NCBI RefSeq assembly: GCF_947504215.1
Contig: NZ_CANNGO010000008.1
Coordinates: forward strand, 124,001-188,000
Direction: 5' to 3'
Source of the DNA: an uncultured Ruegeria sp.
Lineage (GTDB): Bacteria > Pseudomonadota > Alphaproteobacteria > Rhodobacterales > Rhodobacteraceae
Length of the DNA: 64,000 nucleotides
Part shown: piece by piece, positions 17,893-27,270 of the stretch
How positions within the stretch are numbered: position 1 is the stretch's first letter
Layout of the letters: each line of letters starts with the position of its first letter
Notes under the pieces: generated by a model
What the model was told of the DNA's origin: nothing
What the model saw: the letters and a program-made list of their open reading frames with translations, nothing else
The model's database searches: none
Translations under genes and position numbers: made by a program

Positions 17893-18765
17893 ATGACGAT
17901 CTGGAACCTCGGCTCGATCAATGCGGATATGGTTTATGCTTTGCCGCACTTACCTGCACCCGGAGAAACCCTGGCGGCCAGTGGGCTGGACCGGTTTTTG
18001 GGGGGCAAAGGCGCCAATATGTCGGTCGCCGCTGCACGGGCGGGGTCCCGGGTCAGCCATATCGGAGCCGTGGGTACGGATGGGCGCTGGGCAAAGGATC
18101 GCCTGACAGAATATGGCGTCGACACACGGTACATTGCCGAGGTTGAGGTTCCCACAGGCCACGCAATCATTGCCGTAGACGCACATGGTGAAAACCTGAT
18201 CATCCTTTTCCCGGGCGCCAATCACGCGCTGGACACAGCGCAGTTGGGGCAGGCGCTGGCCTCAGCCAATACCGGCGATCTGTTGGTTTTGCAGAACGAA
18301 ACCAATGCGCAGGTCGAAGCGGCGCGATTGGGGCGCGAGATGGGTTTGACAGTCTGTTACGCCGCAGCGCCGTTTCAGGCGCAGTCGGTTCAGGCCGTTC
18401 TGCCTTATCTGGATTTTCTAATCCTAAATGAGGTTGAGGCTGAGCAGCTGCATCAGGACACTGGCCTGGACGCAAAGGATCTGCCCGTTCGGCATGTGAT
18501 TGTGACCCTGGGCTCCAAGGGCGCACGGTATCTGCAACAGGGATGCGATCCGCTCGAATTTGCCGCACATAAAGTGCAAGCCGTGGATACGACTGGCGCG
18601 GGCGACACCTTCACGGGATACGTTCTGGCTGGCATGGACCGGGGTATGCCAATGGAACATGCAATTGCACAGGCGAACCGTGCTGCGGCCCTGATGGTCA
18701 CGCGGCACGGCACCGCTGATGTCATTCCGGATTTACGAGAGGTGCGCGACGCGCAGTTCGACTAG
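17893..18765 (+). CDS. rbsK: PfkB-family ribokinase
   Basis: 290 residues. Ribokinase-type pattern: N-terminal NLGSINADMVYALPHLPAPGET, substrate-binding FLGGKGANMSVAAARAG, and the anion-hole/catalytic motif DTTGAGDTFTGYVLAGM with the catalytic Asp. Phosphorylates ribose or a related sugar or nucleoside at the expense of ATP; exact substrate is not determined by sequence. It follows maeB by 3 bp and so may be cotranscribed, though no metabolic link is obvious. The stop overlaps the convergent msrA stop by four bases. Confidence 0.82.
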   Translation: MTIWNLGSINADMVYALPHLPAPGETLAASGLDRFLGGKGANMSVAAARAGSRVSHIGAVGTDGRWAKDRLTEYGVDTRYIAEVEVPTGHAIIAVDAHGENLIILFPGANHALDTAQLGQALASANTGDLLVLQNETNAQVEAARLGREMGLTVCYAAAPFQAQSVQAVLPYLDFLILNEVEAEQLHQDTGLDAKDLPVRHVIVTLGSKGARYLQQGCDPLEFAAHKVQAVDTTGAGDTFTGYVLAGMDRGMPMEHAIAQANRAAALMVTRHGTADVIPDLREVRDAQFD

Positions 18766-19433
18766 GACCCGGCGAAAGGCGCAGCGTTTCCCCAAAGCTG
18801 TTTGACCCGTGCATCCCGTCCGCAAGCCTGGCGATAGGCTTTATAGGCTTTTTTCTGACGTTTTGGACCAAACCGGGTAAACACCAGTTTTTCACCTTTG
18901 TAGTAATCCTGATGGTAAGCCTCGGCCGGGTAAAAGGTCGATTGCTGCAGGATCGGGGTCACGACGGTCTGGTTCAAAGCCGCTTGCGCATTGGCTTTTG
19001 CTGCCTCTGCCTGGGCTTTTTCGCCTGTGTTAGAGACGAAAACAGCAGTGCGGTAGCTGTCGCCCCGATCGCAGAATTGGCCGCCTGCATCGGTGGGATC
19101 GACCGACCGGAAGAACATGTTCAGCAGCGTTTCACGTGACACACGGGCCGGATCGAACGAGATCTGGACGGCTTCATAGTGGCCCGTGCCCCCTTTGGTC
19201 ACTTGGTCGTAGGTTGGGCTGGCGGTTGTGCCGCCCGTATAACCGGATACCGCCCCGATTACGCCGGGGACGGATTCGAAATCGGATTCAACACACCAAA
19301 AGCACCCGCCCGCCACGGTCAGCGTTTCTGTTCCCGCAGCTGGCGCTGGTTGGGCACGCAACAGGGCAACAAAGACAATCAGTGCAAACAACAGGGTGGG
19401 TTTGATGCAGTCGTGATACACAGTCCGTGTCAT
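18762..19433 (-). CDS. msrA: Exported peptide-methionine (S)-S-oxide reductase MsrA
   Basis: 223 residues. A hydrophobic N-terminal signal (LLFALIVFVALLRAQPAPAAG) precedes the MsrA core with catalytic GGCFWCVESDFESVPGV and the GYTGGTTASPTYDQV block; C-terminal residues include KRQKKAYKAYRQACG. It reduces methionine-S-sulfoxide in proteins; the signal suggests a periplasmic location rather than the usual cytoplasmic one. No msrB is present nearby. A degenerate parS-like word (CGTTTCACGTGACACA, two mismatches) falls within it at 19128-19143. Confidence 0.92.
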   Translation of the reverse strand: MTRTVYHDCIKPTLLFALIVFVALLRAQPAPAAGTETLTVAGGCFWCVESDFESVPGVIGAVSGYTGGTTASPTYDQVTKGGTGHYEAVQISFDPARVSRETLLNMFFRSVDPTDAGGQFCDRGDSYRTAVFVSNTGEKAQAEAAKANAQAALNQTVVTPILQQSTFYPAEAYHQDYYKGEKLVFTRFGPKRQKKAYKAYRQACGRDARVKQLWGNAAPFAGS

Positions 19434-19504
19434 GGCAAGTCTCCTTCCTGGATCAGCGTGGCCCGACTCCGATCGACTTGCAATTGGCTGAAATGGTTTG
19501 TCAC

Positions 19505-19534
19505 GCGCTGGTGAGACGAGTTTATCGCCAGCGC
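19505..19534 (-). other. Inverted repeat between SCP2 gene and msrA
   Basis: GCGCTGG (19505-19511) and CCAGCGC (19528-19534) form a perfect 7-bp stem around a 16-nt loop just after the SCP2-domain stop codon. No T tract follows on the minus strand, so it may be a weak terminator or an mRNA-stabilising end. Confidence 0.35.
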
Positions 19535-19548
19535 AGCGGTGATGGATT

Positions 19549-19830
19549 TTAACCCAGCAACTGTCCCAGTTTCATCGCAACACCCATGTTGCCCGAAACC
19601 TTAAGTTTGCCCAGCGCCACGCCGGTCATCGGGTTCAGCTTGCCTGTCAACAGCTTGGTGAGGTTGTCTTTGGAGAGGCGAATGGTGCAGTCTGCATCCC
19701 GATCCTGTGTCGAGGCCTGATTATCCGCCAAAACGATCACGCCATCCTCACCACAATCGAATTTCAACGACCCGTCAAAGGTCTTGCCATCCAGCCCCTT
19801 TTGAATGCCGTTGGCGATGTCCTGAAGCAT
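19549..19830 (-). CDS. SCP2 sterol-binding domain protein
   Basis: 93-residue stand-alone SCP2-like domain (MLQDIANGIQKGLDGKTFDGSLKF ... KLNPMTGVALGKLKVSGNMGVAMKLGQLL contains the family pattern: acidic DxxxD strand, KLxPMxAFxxGKLKxxGDMxxAxKL). Such domains bind hydrophobic lipids; bacterial roles are unclear. The track frame is 27 residues longer, but the ATG at 19830 has AAAGGAC about 7 nt upstream and matches family length, so it is preferred. Stand-alone SCP2 proteins are common in alphaproteobacteria. Confidence 0.85.
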   Translation of the reverse strand: MLQDIANGIQKGLDGKTFDGSLKFDCGEDGVIVLADNQASTQDRDADCTIRLSKDNLTKLLTGKLNPMTGVALGKLKVSGNMGVAMKLGQLLG

Positions 19831-19922
19831 GATCTTTGTCCTTTCGCTGTTGACGCATGCGTAAAGACAAAATCTCGGCTGCGGCAAGAGTGACCCAACG
19901 GGAACTTGCATGTCACCTAACT

Positions 19923-19960
19923 GAAAAAGAAAACCCCGGCAGCGTATCCGCGTGCCGAGG
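19923..19960 (-). terminator. Rho-independent terminator of argG
   Basis: On the minus strand, 25 bp after the argG stop, CCTCGGCACGCG-GATA-CGCTGCCGGGG folds into a GC-rich hairpin (minor mismatches) followed directly by TTTTCTTTTT. Stem plus U tract in the argG direction is a classic intrinsic terminator. Confidence 0.85.
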
Positions 19961-19984
19961 CAGTGTTTTGGTCTAAAGCGTTGA

Positions 19985-21211
<1,227 letters not shown>

Positions 21212-21348
21212 CTGACTTCCCCTTATTCGTAAGACGATTGGCCCCTAACGGGTTTTGTTTCCGGGGGCAAGTTGTGTGGATTGACGCAGGGCAGGAATTG
21301 GGGTGAAACGGACGGATAGAGAACAAAGAATACCTGAGGGCGGGTTAA

Positions 21349-22122
21349 ATGCTGGGCTGGAAGATTTTCGCGCATTCGGTGCGCATCGTATTTCGTAATC
21401 TGCGTGAGGCGCTTCAAATCGGTCTTGTGCCCAGTGTAGCAGCAGCTGTCTTTAGCGCAGTTGTTTCGAGCTTTACTGACCAAGGCACCGCCACAGAGAC
21501 TGGGTCATTGTTGTCCACGTCGCCAGAAGACGCATTTCTTCTGTTTGGAACAGCAGTAATGAGTTTCATTGTCACGCTTTGGATTTTCGTCGCTTGGCAT
21601 CGATTTGTGCTGCTTGAAGAGTATCCGACCGGCTGGATTCCTGGGTTCAAGGCCGATCGTTTTTTCGACTATGTTGGATACACTTTTCTGTTGATCGTGA
21701 TTTGCGTGATTTCTGCGGTAGGGTTTTCGATGCCTGTTGTGCTGATCGTCAGCTTACTTTCCACGACAATCCCTGTTCTGGGCAGTCTCGCGCAGTTTCT
21801 GCCGCTGATCATAGTTATTCTTGTCTATGTCACGTTCCTAAGGCTTGGTACGGTTTTACCCGCGGCGGCGATTGGTGCGCCATTCGGATTAAAGGCTGCA
21901 AAAAATGCCACGTCTGGAACCAATGGCACATTGATTGTCACCGCAACTACCATGCTGATCGTCCAGGGTGTTTTTGGGGTGATCCTCTTTCAGTCGTCTC
22001 AGCTTTTACCGATTGTCGGCATTGCGAGCCAAACGATTATCGGCCTGATCATATCGCTGGTGAATGTCAGTGTCCTGACCACGGTGTATGGAATCTATGT
22101 CGAAAAACGCGAGCTGACCTGA
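21349..22122 (+). CDS. Polytopic membrane protein of unknown function
   Basis: 257 residues; I do not recognise a named family. Hydrophobicity suggests five to seven membrane spans, for example FLLFGTAVMSFIVTLWIFVA, YTFLLIVICVISAVGFSM, FLPLIIVILVYVTFL, LIVTATTMLIVQGVFGVILF and a C-terminal pair. The N terminus MLGWKIFAHSVRIVFRNLREAL and the internal WHRFVLLEEYP resemble a type of glycerophosphoryl-like/YciC-like membrane protein seen in Rhodobacteraceae, but this is only an impression. ATG 21349 is preceded by GAGGGCGGG. It sits alone between divergent argG and the downstream threonine dehydratase. Confidence 0.7.
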   Translation: MLGWKIFAHSVRIVFRNLREALQIGLVPSVAAAVFSAVVSSFTDQGTATETGSLLSTSPEDAFLLFGTAVMSFIVTLWIFVAWHRFVLLEEYPTGWIPGFKADRFFDYVGYTFLLIVICVISAVGFSMPVVLIVSLLSTTIPVLGSLAQFLPLIIVILVYVTFLRLGTVLPAAAIGAPFGLKAAKNATSGTNGTLIVTATTMLIVQGVFGVILFQSSQLLPIVGIASQTIIGLIISLVNVSVLTTVYGIYVEKRELT

Positions 22123-22180
22123 TCCTCGTACACATATGTATTCCTTGCCCTTTCGGCGGGGATACGACAGTGAGACCGAT

Positions 22181-23407
22181 ATGACCGATTTCATGACCCG
22201 CGCCCGTGCCGCTGAACAGGCGATGCGTTCTGTTTTTCCTGCAACTCCAATGCAGCGGAATGCACATTTGTCCGAGCGCTACGGGGCCGATATCTGGCTG
22301 AAGCGTGAAGATCTGAGCCCGGTTCGGTCTTACAAGATTCGCGGTGCCTTCAACGCTATGCGCAAGCAGACAGGGCAGGATCTGTTCGTTTGCGCCAGTG
22401 CGGGTAACCACGCCCAGGGCGTCGCGTTCATGTGCAAGCATATGAACGTCCGGGGTGTGATCTTCATGCCCGTTACGACACCACAACAGAAAATCCAAAA
22501 AACCCGCATCTTTGGCGGCGACAGTATCGAGATCCACCTGACTGGCGACTATTTCGATGATACGCTTGCCGCCGCTCAGACATGGTGCGCCGAACAGGGT
22601 GGGCACTTTCTGTCTCCGTTTGATGATGCAGATGTGATTGAAGGGCAGGCCTCGTTGGCTGTCGAACTTGAGGCGCAACTGGGCGCGGCTCCTGATCATA
22701 TCGTGTTGCCGGTCGGAGGAGGGGGTATGTCCGCGGGCGTTGCGACATGGTTTGGTGATCGCAGTCATTGCCTGTTCGTGGAACCTGCTGGTGGCGCGTG
22801 TTTGCGCGCGGCCTTGGCCGCCGGGCATCCCGTAGCACTGGATCATGTCGACACTTTTGTTGATGGTGCTGCGGTGGGTCGGATCGGCGAAAAGCCCTTT
22901 GAGTTGCTGCGCGATCGCCATTTGTCGGATGTGTTGACCCTGTCCGAGGACCGTATCTGTACCACCATGATCGAAATGCTGAACGTCGAAGGCGTTGTAC
23001 TGGAACCCGCAGGCGCGCTGGCGATTGAGGCGGTGGGCGATGTTCAAAGCTTTGTGCGCGGTAAAACCGTGGTTTGCGTTACCTCGGGCGGCAATTTTGA
23101 TTTTGAGCGGTTGCCGGAAGTGAAAGAACGGGCTCAGCGCTATTCGGGCGTTAAGAAATACTTCATCCTGCGCCTGCCACAGCGCCCCGGCGCCTTGAAA
23201 GAGTTTCTGGGCATTCTGGGCCCCGAGGATGACATCGCCCGGTTCGAATACATGAAGAAGTCAGCGCGCAATTTCGGGTCGGTCCTGATTGGGATCGAAA
23301 CCCGCAAGCCCGAAAACTTCATGCGCCTGTTTGCTCATCTAGATGATGCGGGCTTTACCTATACTGACATCACCGAGGATGAGACACTGGCGCAGTTCGT
23401 GATCTGA
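22181..23407 (+). CDS. ilvA: Threonine ammonia-lyase (threonine dehydratase), ACT-like C terminus
   Basis: About 408 residues. PLP enzyme converting threonine to 2-oxobutyrate, the first step to isoleucine. The PLP-lysine motif reads SPVRSYKIRGAFN, the phosphate-binding loop GGGGMSAGV, and a single C-terminal ACT-like domain begins KYFILRLPQRPGALKEFL, as in the shorter IlvA type. The track begins at ATG 22136; ATG 22181 (MTDFMTRARAAEQAMR) is chosen because it matches family starts, though its SD is weak. Stops 2 bp from the convergent Hpt gene. Confidence 0.92.
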   Translation: MTDFMTRARAAEQAMRSVFPATPMQRNAHLSERYGADIWLKREDLSPVRSYKIRGAFNAMRKQTGQDLFVCASAGNHAQGVAFMCKHMNVRGVIFMPVTTPQQKIQKTRIFGGDSIEIHLTGDYFDDTLAAAQTWCAEQGGHFLSPFDDADVIEGQASLAVELEAQLGAAPDHIVLPVGGGGMSAGVATWFGDRSHCLFVEPAGGACLRAALAAGHPVALDHVDTFVDGAAVGRIGEKPFELLRDRHLSDVLTLSEDRICTTMIEMLNVEGVVLEPAGALAIEAVGDVQSFVRGKTVVCVTSGGNFDFERLPEVKERAQRYSGVKKYFILRLPQRPGALKEFLGILGPEDDIARFEYMKKSARNFGSVLIGIETRKPENFMRLFAHLDDAGFTYTDITEDETLAQFVI

Positions 23408-23409
23408 GA

Positions 23410-23745
23410 TCAGGTCAGGTTTGCGGCAAGATTAGCCTGGAACACTGACTTTGACGCATCATACGCGGCCAGAATTGCGGACAAATCGACGTCCATGCTT
23501 TTGCCTGCGGCAGCGCTGCGTTCTCCATCCTGACACAGTTTCGAGAACTGATCGAACCCAAGGCTCAGCGCGCTGCCTTTAAGGAAATGCAGGTTTTGCT
23601 CAAGCTCGCGCCGCTCAGTATCCGTGTGCAGGCGTGTGATCACTTCCTGAACTTCGTCCAGAAATATCTCGACGACCTCACCGAACTCATCCGCGCCAAC
23701 TTCGTCCCGCAATTGTTTGACTCTGGGCCAGTGGATCATGGCCAT
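23410..23745 (-). CDS. Histidine phosphotransfer (Hpt) domain protein
   Basis: 111 residues forming one Hpt four-helix domain. The phosphoacceptor motif HFLKGSALSLGF places His near residue 53, with the usual HxxKG(S/A) context. Such proteins relay phosphate between hybrid kinases and response regulators. It is divergent from the REC-PP2C regulator gene at 23871, with about 125 bp between starts, so the two are plausible partners. No histidine kinase is nearby. Confidence 0.85.
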   Translation of the reverse strand: MAMIHWPRVKQLRDEVGADEFGEVVEIFLDEVQEVITRLHTDTERRELEQNLHFLKGSALSLGFDQFSKLCQDGERSAAAGKSMDVDLSAILAAYDASKSVFQANLAANLT

Positions 23746-23870
23746 TCTCCTGAATCGGATTGCGCATATCCGTTGGTACTGTGCGCCCGGTAAATAGCTG
23801 GTTAAGCGTAGTGAATTTCTTTAGCTGCGGGCTTTCACCGGATGTTAAACTCCACAGGACTAGGCTCGTC

Positions 23871-25178
23871 ATGTTCGCGAAAATGACACAGCGTAGGGGT
23901 TGTTGGGTGCAAGGGGTGAGGCTCGAGCAGGCCAATTCAGATTTGGACTTCGGCGCAATCCGAAAGGTGCTGGTCGTCGATGACAGTCGCCTTCAGCGTC
24001 GTATTTTGGTCGCATCCCTCAAGAAATGGGGATTTGAGGTGATCGAAGCGGACAGCGGCGACGTCGCGCTTTCCATGTGTTCCGATGATCCGCCCGACCT
24101 GGTCCTGAGTGACTGGGTGATGCCGGGGATGAGTGGGCTGGAATTCTGCCGGTCGTTTCGGGCCTTGGATACAAAGCAATACAGCTATTTCATCCTCCTG
24201 ACATCAAAGAGCGAAAAGCAAGAGGTCGCACGCGGGCTGGATGCTGGCGCGGATGACTTTCTGATAAAACCGCTTGAGGCGGACGAGCTGCGCGCGCGCA
24301 TTGCGGCAGGCGCCCGCATTCTGGATATGCAGCGCGAGCTTTCTGAAAAGAACCGGATCATCGAATCCGCGCTTGAAGACCTCAAGCTGGCCCATGATGC
24401 GATCGACAAAGATCTGATGCAGGCCCGAAAGATCCAGGAATCACTGGTGCCCGAGTTGACAAGACAGTTCGGAAAATCGCAGGTCAGTTTGTTGCTGAAG
24501 CCTTGCGGGCATATTGGCGGTGATTTGGTGGGCATGTTCTCTCCGGGTGAAAACCGGTTGGGGTTCTACAGCATCGATGTGTCTGGTCACGGCATCACAT
24601 CAGCAATGATGACGGCGCGCTTGGGCGGGTACCTGTCGAGCAGTCATTTTGATCAGAACGTGGCGATGGAACGGCGGTTCAGCAAATTCTACGCACTTTT
24701 GCCGCCCGAAGATGTCGCTGACACACTCAACTCGCGACTAATGGCTGATGAGGGGATCGAAGAGTATTTCACGATGGTCTATGCCATCGTCGATTTGCGC
24801 AACGGGCATTTGAAAATGGTCCAAGCCGGGCACCCGCATCCTTTGGTGATGCGTCAGGATGGCAACGCTGAGTTTTTGGGCGATGGCGGGTTGCCCGTCG
24901 GGCTGTTGCCGGATGTCTCTTTTCAGCAGGTACAAACACAGCTGCGTCCCGGCGACAAGCTCTTGCTATACTCGGATGGATTCACGGAATGCCACCTTGA
25001 GGGCGGCGGGATGTTGGACGAAGACGGGCTGCGCGAAATGGCATTGGAATGCGCAGCGGGCCCGGGTGGGCCTGAGTTTCTCGATGATATGTTCTGGCGA
25101 TTAACGCAGGTGATGTCCCCTGATGATGGCATGGGCGATGATGTGTCTGCCGTGTTGTTTGAATATAACGGGCCCTAA
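23871..25178 (+). CDS. Response regulator with PP2C-type (RsbU/SpoIIE) phosphatase output
   Basis: A receiver domain (VLVVDDSRLQRR, phosphoacceptor in LVLSDWVMPGMSG, Thr in FILLTSKS, Lys in FLIKPLEADEL), a coiled-coil linker (MQRELSEKNRIIESALEDLKLA...), and a SpoIIE-type PP2C domain (KPCGHIGGDLVGMF, SIDVSGHGITSAMM, LLLYSDGFTECH, DDVSAVLF). Such proteins dephosphorylate anti-anti-sigma factors in partner-switching circuits. The track frame starts at TTG 23760; that part is probably non-coding. ATG 23871 has AGGA 11 nt upstream; GTG 23907 with AGGGG 7 nt upstream is an equally credible start. The divergent Hpt gene is the likely phosphodonor; the STAS and kinase partners are not in this window. 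Confidence 0.88.
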   Translation: MFAKMTQRRGCWVQGVRLEQANSDLDFGAIRKVLVVDDSRLQRRILVASLKKWGFEVIEADSGDVALSMCSDDPPDLVLSDWVMPGMSGLEFCRSFRALDTKQYSYFILLTSKSEKQEVARGLDAGADDFLIKPLEADELRARIAAGARILDMQRELSEKNRIIESALEDLKLAHDAIDKDLMQARKIQESLVPELTRQFGKSQVSLLLKPCGHIGGDLVGMFSPGENRLGFYSIDVSGHGITSAMMTARLGGYLSSSHFDQNVAMERRFSKFYALLPPEDVADTLNSRLMADEGIEEYFTMVYAIVDLRNGHLKMVQAGHPHPLVMRQDGNAEFLGDGGLPVGLLPDVSFQQVQTQLRPGDKLLLYSDGFTECHLEGGGMLDEDGLREMALECAAGPGGPEFLDDMFWRLTQVMSPDDGMGDDVSAVLFEYNGP

Positions 25179-25618
25179 AGCCCTGTAAGGTGAAGACCGG
25201 CGAAATGCCGGTCACCGTCATTGCCCAACAGCTCGACCGCGTCGGCGCTATGCATCCAAAGCGCCTCGTGAAACGCCTCGGTCGGTGGGCCCATGCTGCG
25301 AACCGGGCGCGCGCGATAGATCAGGCAGATCTTCTCGGCCCACAGGTCGTATTCCGGCATATAGGTAAAGCGGCGAAATGCGCCGACACGGCGGGGTGCT
25401 GCAACCGACCACCCGGTTTCCTCAAAAACTTCGCGATGTAGGGCCGCAACAGGCGATTCGCCCGGATCAATACCTCCGCCGGGCAGTTGTAGATCGGGGC
25501 CTGGTTCGGTCTGGCACGTCAGCAAAAGATGACGTCCGCGCGGCAGCAAAGCGTAAACTCCGACCCTTCGTTTGTATGTCCGCCCCGGCTCTGGGGTTTC
25601 ACCGAACCGCCTGATCAT
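25175..25618 (-). CDS. Nudix hydrolase
   Basis: 147 residues. A complete Nudix box, GGGIDPGESPVAALHREVFEETGW (GX5EX7REVxEEXGU), sits mid-protein after RRVGVYALLPRGRHLLLTCQ. It hydrolyses a nucleoside diphosphate linked to some other moiety; substrate unknown. The track frame starts at 25696, but ATG 25618 (MIRRFGETPEPGR) has AAGGGG 8 nt upstream and is preferred. The last four bases overlap the convergent PP2C regulator. Divergent from hslO. Confidence 0.85.
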   Translation of the reverse strand: MIRRFGETPEPGRTYKRRVGVYALLPRGRHLLLTCQTEPGPDLQLPGGGIDPGESPVAALHREVFEETGWSVAAPRRVGAFRRFTYMPEYDLWAEKICLIYRARPVRSMGPPTEAFHEALWMHSADAVELLGNDGDRHFAGLHLTGL

Positions 25619-25694
25619 GTATGGCCCCTTAAAACCAAATCTGTTCGACCTATATGGTTGCGGTATGCCAACCCGTGGCGTGTAAGGAAACCCC

Positions 25695-26681
25695 ATGTCT
25701 CTTGGAACGAAAATCGCGTGGGACGATACCGTCCTGCCCTTTCAACTTGATGTACCGGATATGCGTGGCCGCGTGGCCCGGCTGGATGGTGTGCTCGACG
25801 GCATTCTGAAGCAGCATGATTATCCGGAAAAAGTCGAAGCGTTGGTGGCCGAGATGGCCCTGCTGACTGCATTGATTGGCCAGACCGTATCATTGCGCTG
25901 GAAGCTGTCGTTGCAGGTGCAGTCCAAGGGCGCCGTGCGCATGATCGCAACCGATTACTACGCGCCGCAGGCCGAGGGCGAGCCCGCCCGCATTCGCGCC
26001 TATGCCAGTTTCGACCCCGACCGCTTGACGGACGGCGCGCCGTTCGATCAAGTCGGCGAAGGGTATTTCGCCATCATGATTGATCAAGGCGAAGGCACGC
26101 AGCCGTATCAGGGGATCACACCTTTGGCCGGTGGGTCGCTGAGCGCCTGTGCCGAAGCGTATTTTGCGCAATCCGAACAATTGCCGACACGATTCTCACT
26201 GAGTTTCGGCAAATCCACCGAGCCCGATGTCGGAGAGCATTGGCGCGCCGGCGGGATCATGCTGCAGCACATGCCAAAGGCCTCGCCTTTTGTGGCGTCA
26301 AATGAGGGTGAGGGCGAAATCCTGTCTGCCGAAGATCTGGTTGATGGCGAAGAAGGCGAAAACTGGGGCCGGGTCAACATCTTGCTGGACACGGTGGAGG
26401 ATTTGGAGCTGATCGGGCCGTCGATTGCGCCGACCGATCTGCTTGTGCGCTTGTTTCACGAAGAACAGCCGCGGGTCTACGACGCCCAATCGGTGCAGTT
26501 TGGCTGTACCTGTTCAGAAGATCGGGTGCGCCAAAGCCTGTCGATTTACTCGGCCAAGGACATCGAAAAGATGACCACGCCCGAAGGCGAAGTCACCGCC
26601 GATTGCCAGTTCTGCGGGTCACATTACGTGCTGGATCCTGCGACTGTTGGGTTTGATGCCGAAGACGCCGAAGGTGCATGA
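25695..26681 (+). CDS. hslO: Redox-regulated chaperone Hsp33
   Basis: 328 residues. Hsp33 holdase activated by disulfide formation under oxidative and heat stress. The zinc-binding cysteine set is intact near the C terminus: CTC in QFGCTCSEDRV and CQFC about 30 residues later (CxC-N-CxxC). The N-terminal core (LDGVLDGILKQHDYP, ALIGQTVSLRWKLSLQVQSKG) is typical. Its 3' end overlaps the next Nudix gene, which with cca forms a run of overlapping genes. Confidence 0.94.
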   Translation: MSLGTKIAWDDTVLPFQLDVPDMRGRVARLDGVLDGILKQHDYPEKVEALVAEMALLTALIGQTVSLRWKLSLQVQSKGAVRMIATDYYAPQAEGEPARIRAYASFDPDRLTDGAPFDQVGEGYFAIMIDQGEGTQPYQGITPLAGGSLSACAEAYFAQSEQLPTRFSLSFGKSTEPDVGEHWRAGGIMLQHMPKASPFVASNEGEGEILSAEDLVDGEEGENWGRVNILLDTVEDLELIGPSIAPTDLLVRLFHEEQPRVYDAQSVQFGCTCSEDRVRQSLSIYSAKDIEKMTTPEGEVTADCQFCGSHYVLDPATVGFDAEDAEGA

Positions 26682-27270
26682 CCCGTCTGAACAGATCCGG
26701 GCGGCCCTGCGCCGCCCCGGTCACGGCTCCAGCGATTTTGACCTGAACCTGGAAACCGTTCTTCCGCTCGGACGCAAACTGCGTCCGGCAGGTGTGCTGG
26801 TACCAATTTCCGTCGTCGATGACGTGCCACGACTGATCCTGACCAAACGGTCTTCGGCCCTGAAACATCATCCCGGTCAGATCGCCTTTCCCGGCGGCAA
26901 GCAGGATGAGGGCGATGTTGATGTCACCGCAGCAGCATTGCGTGAAGCACAGGAAGAAATTGGCCTGCCGAGCGATCTGCCCGAGGTACTGGGATTCCTG
27001 CCGACGCATGAGACAGTGACGTCGTTTTCCGTAACACCAGTGGTGGCCATTCTGCGCCACTCATTCCAGGCGATACCTGAGCCCGGCGAGGTGGACGAGG
27101 TGTTTTCGGTTCCACTCAAGCATATCCTGGACCCGTCCAATTATGTGGTAGAGTCGCGCAGATGGCGTGGCCAGCGGCGAAAGTACTTCACAGTGCCATT
27201 CGGCCCCTATTACATCTGGGGCGCAACGGCCCGCATATTGCGGGGATTGGCGGCGCGGGTGAGTGAATGA
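26656..27270 (+). CDS. Nudix hydrolase of the CoA pyrophosphatase type
   Basis: About 204 residues. It contains both the CoA-pyrophosphatase signature (LTKRSSALKHHPGQIAFPGG, the UPF0035/NudL motif) and the Nudix box GGKQDEGDVDVTAAALREAQEEIG. Family members cleave CoA and acyl-CoA to phosphopantetheine and 3',5'-ADP. The track starts at TTG 26647; ATG 26656 is preferred but no good SD is visible, and a GTG at 26674 is also possible; all overlap the end of hslO. Its 3' end overlaps cca by four bases. Confidence 0.88.
   Translation: MPKTPKVHDPSEQIRAALRRPGHGSSDFDLNLETVLPLGRKLRPAGVLVPISVVDDVPRLILTKRSSALKHHPGQIAFPGGKQDEGDVDVTAAALREAQEEIGLPSDLPEVLGFLPTHETVTSFSVTPVVAILRHSFQAIPEPGEVDEVFSVPLKHILDPSNYVVESRRWRGQRRKYFTVPFGPYYIWGATARILRGLAARVSE

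Noticed and set aside
22067-23047. 326-residue minus-strand ORF over threonine dehydratase
   Set aside because: Antisense shadow of IlvA with no protein-like motif.
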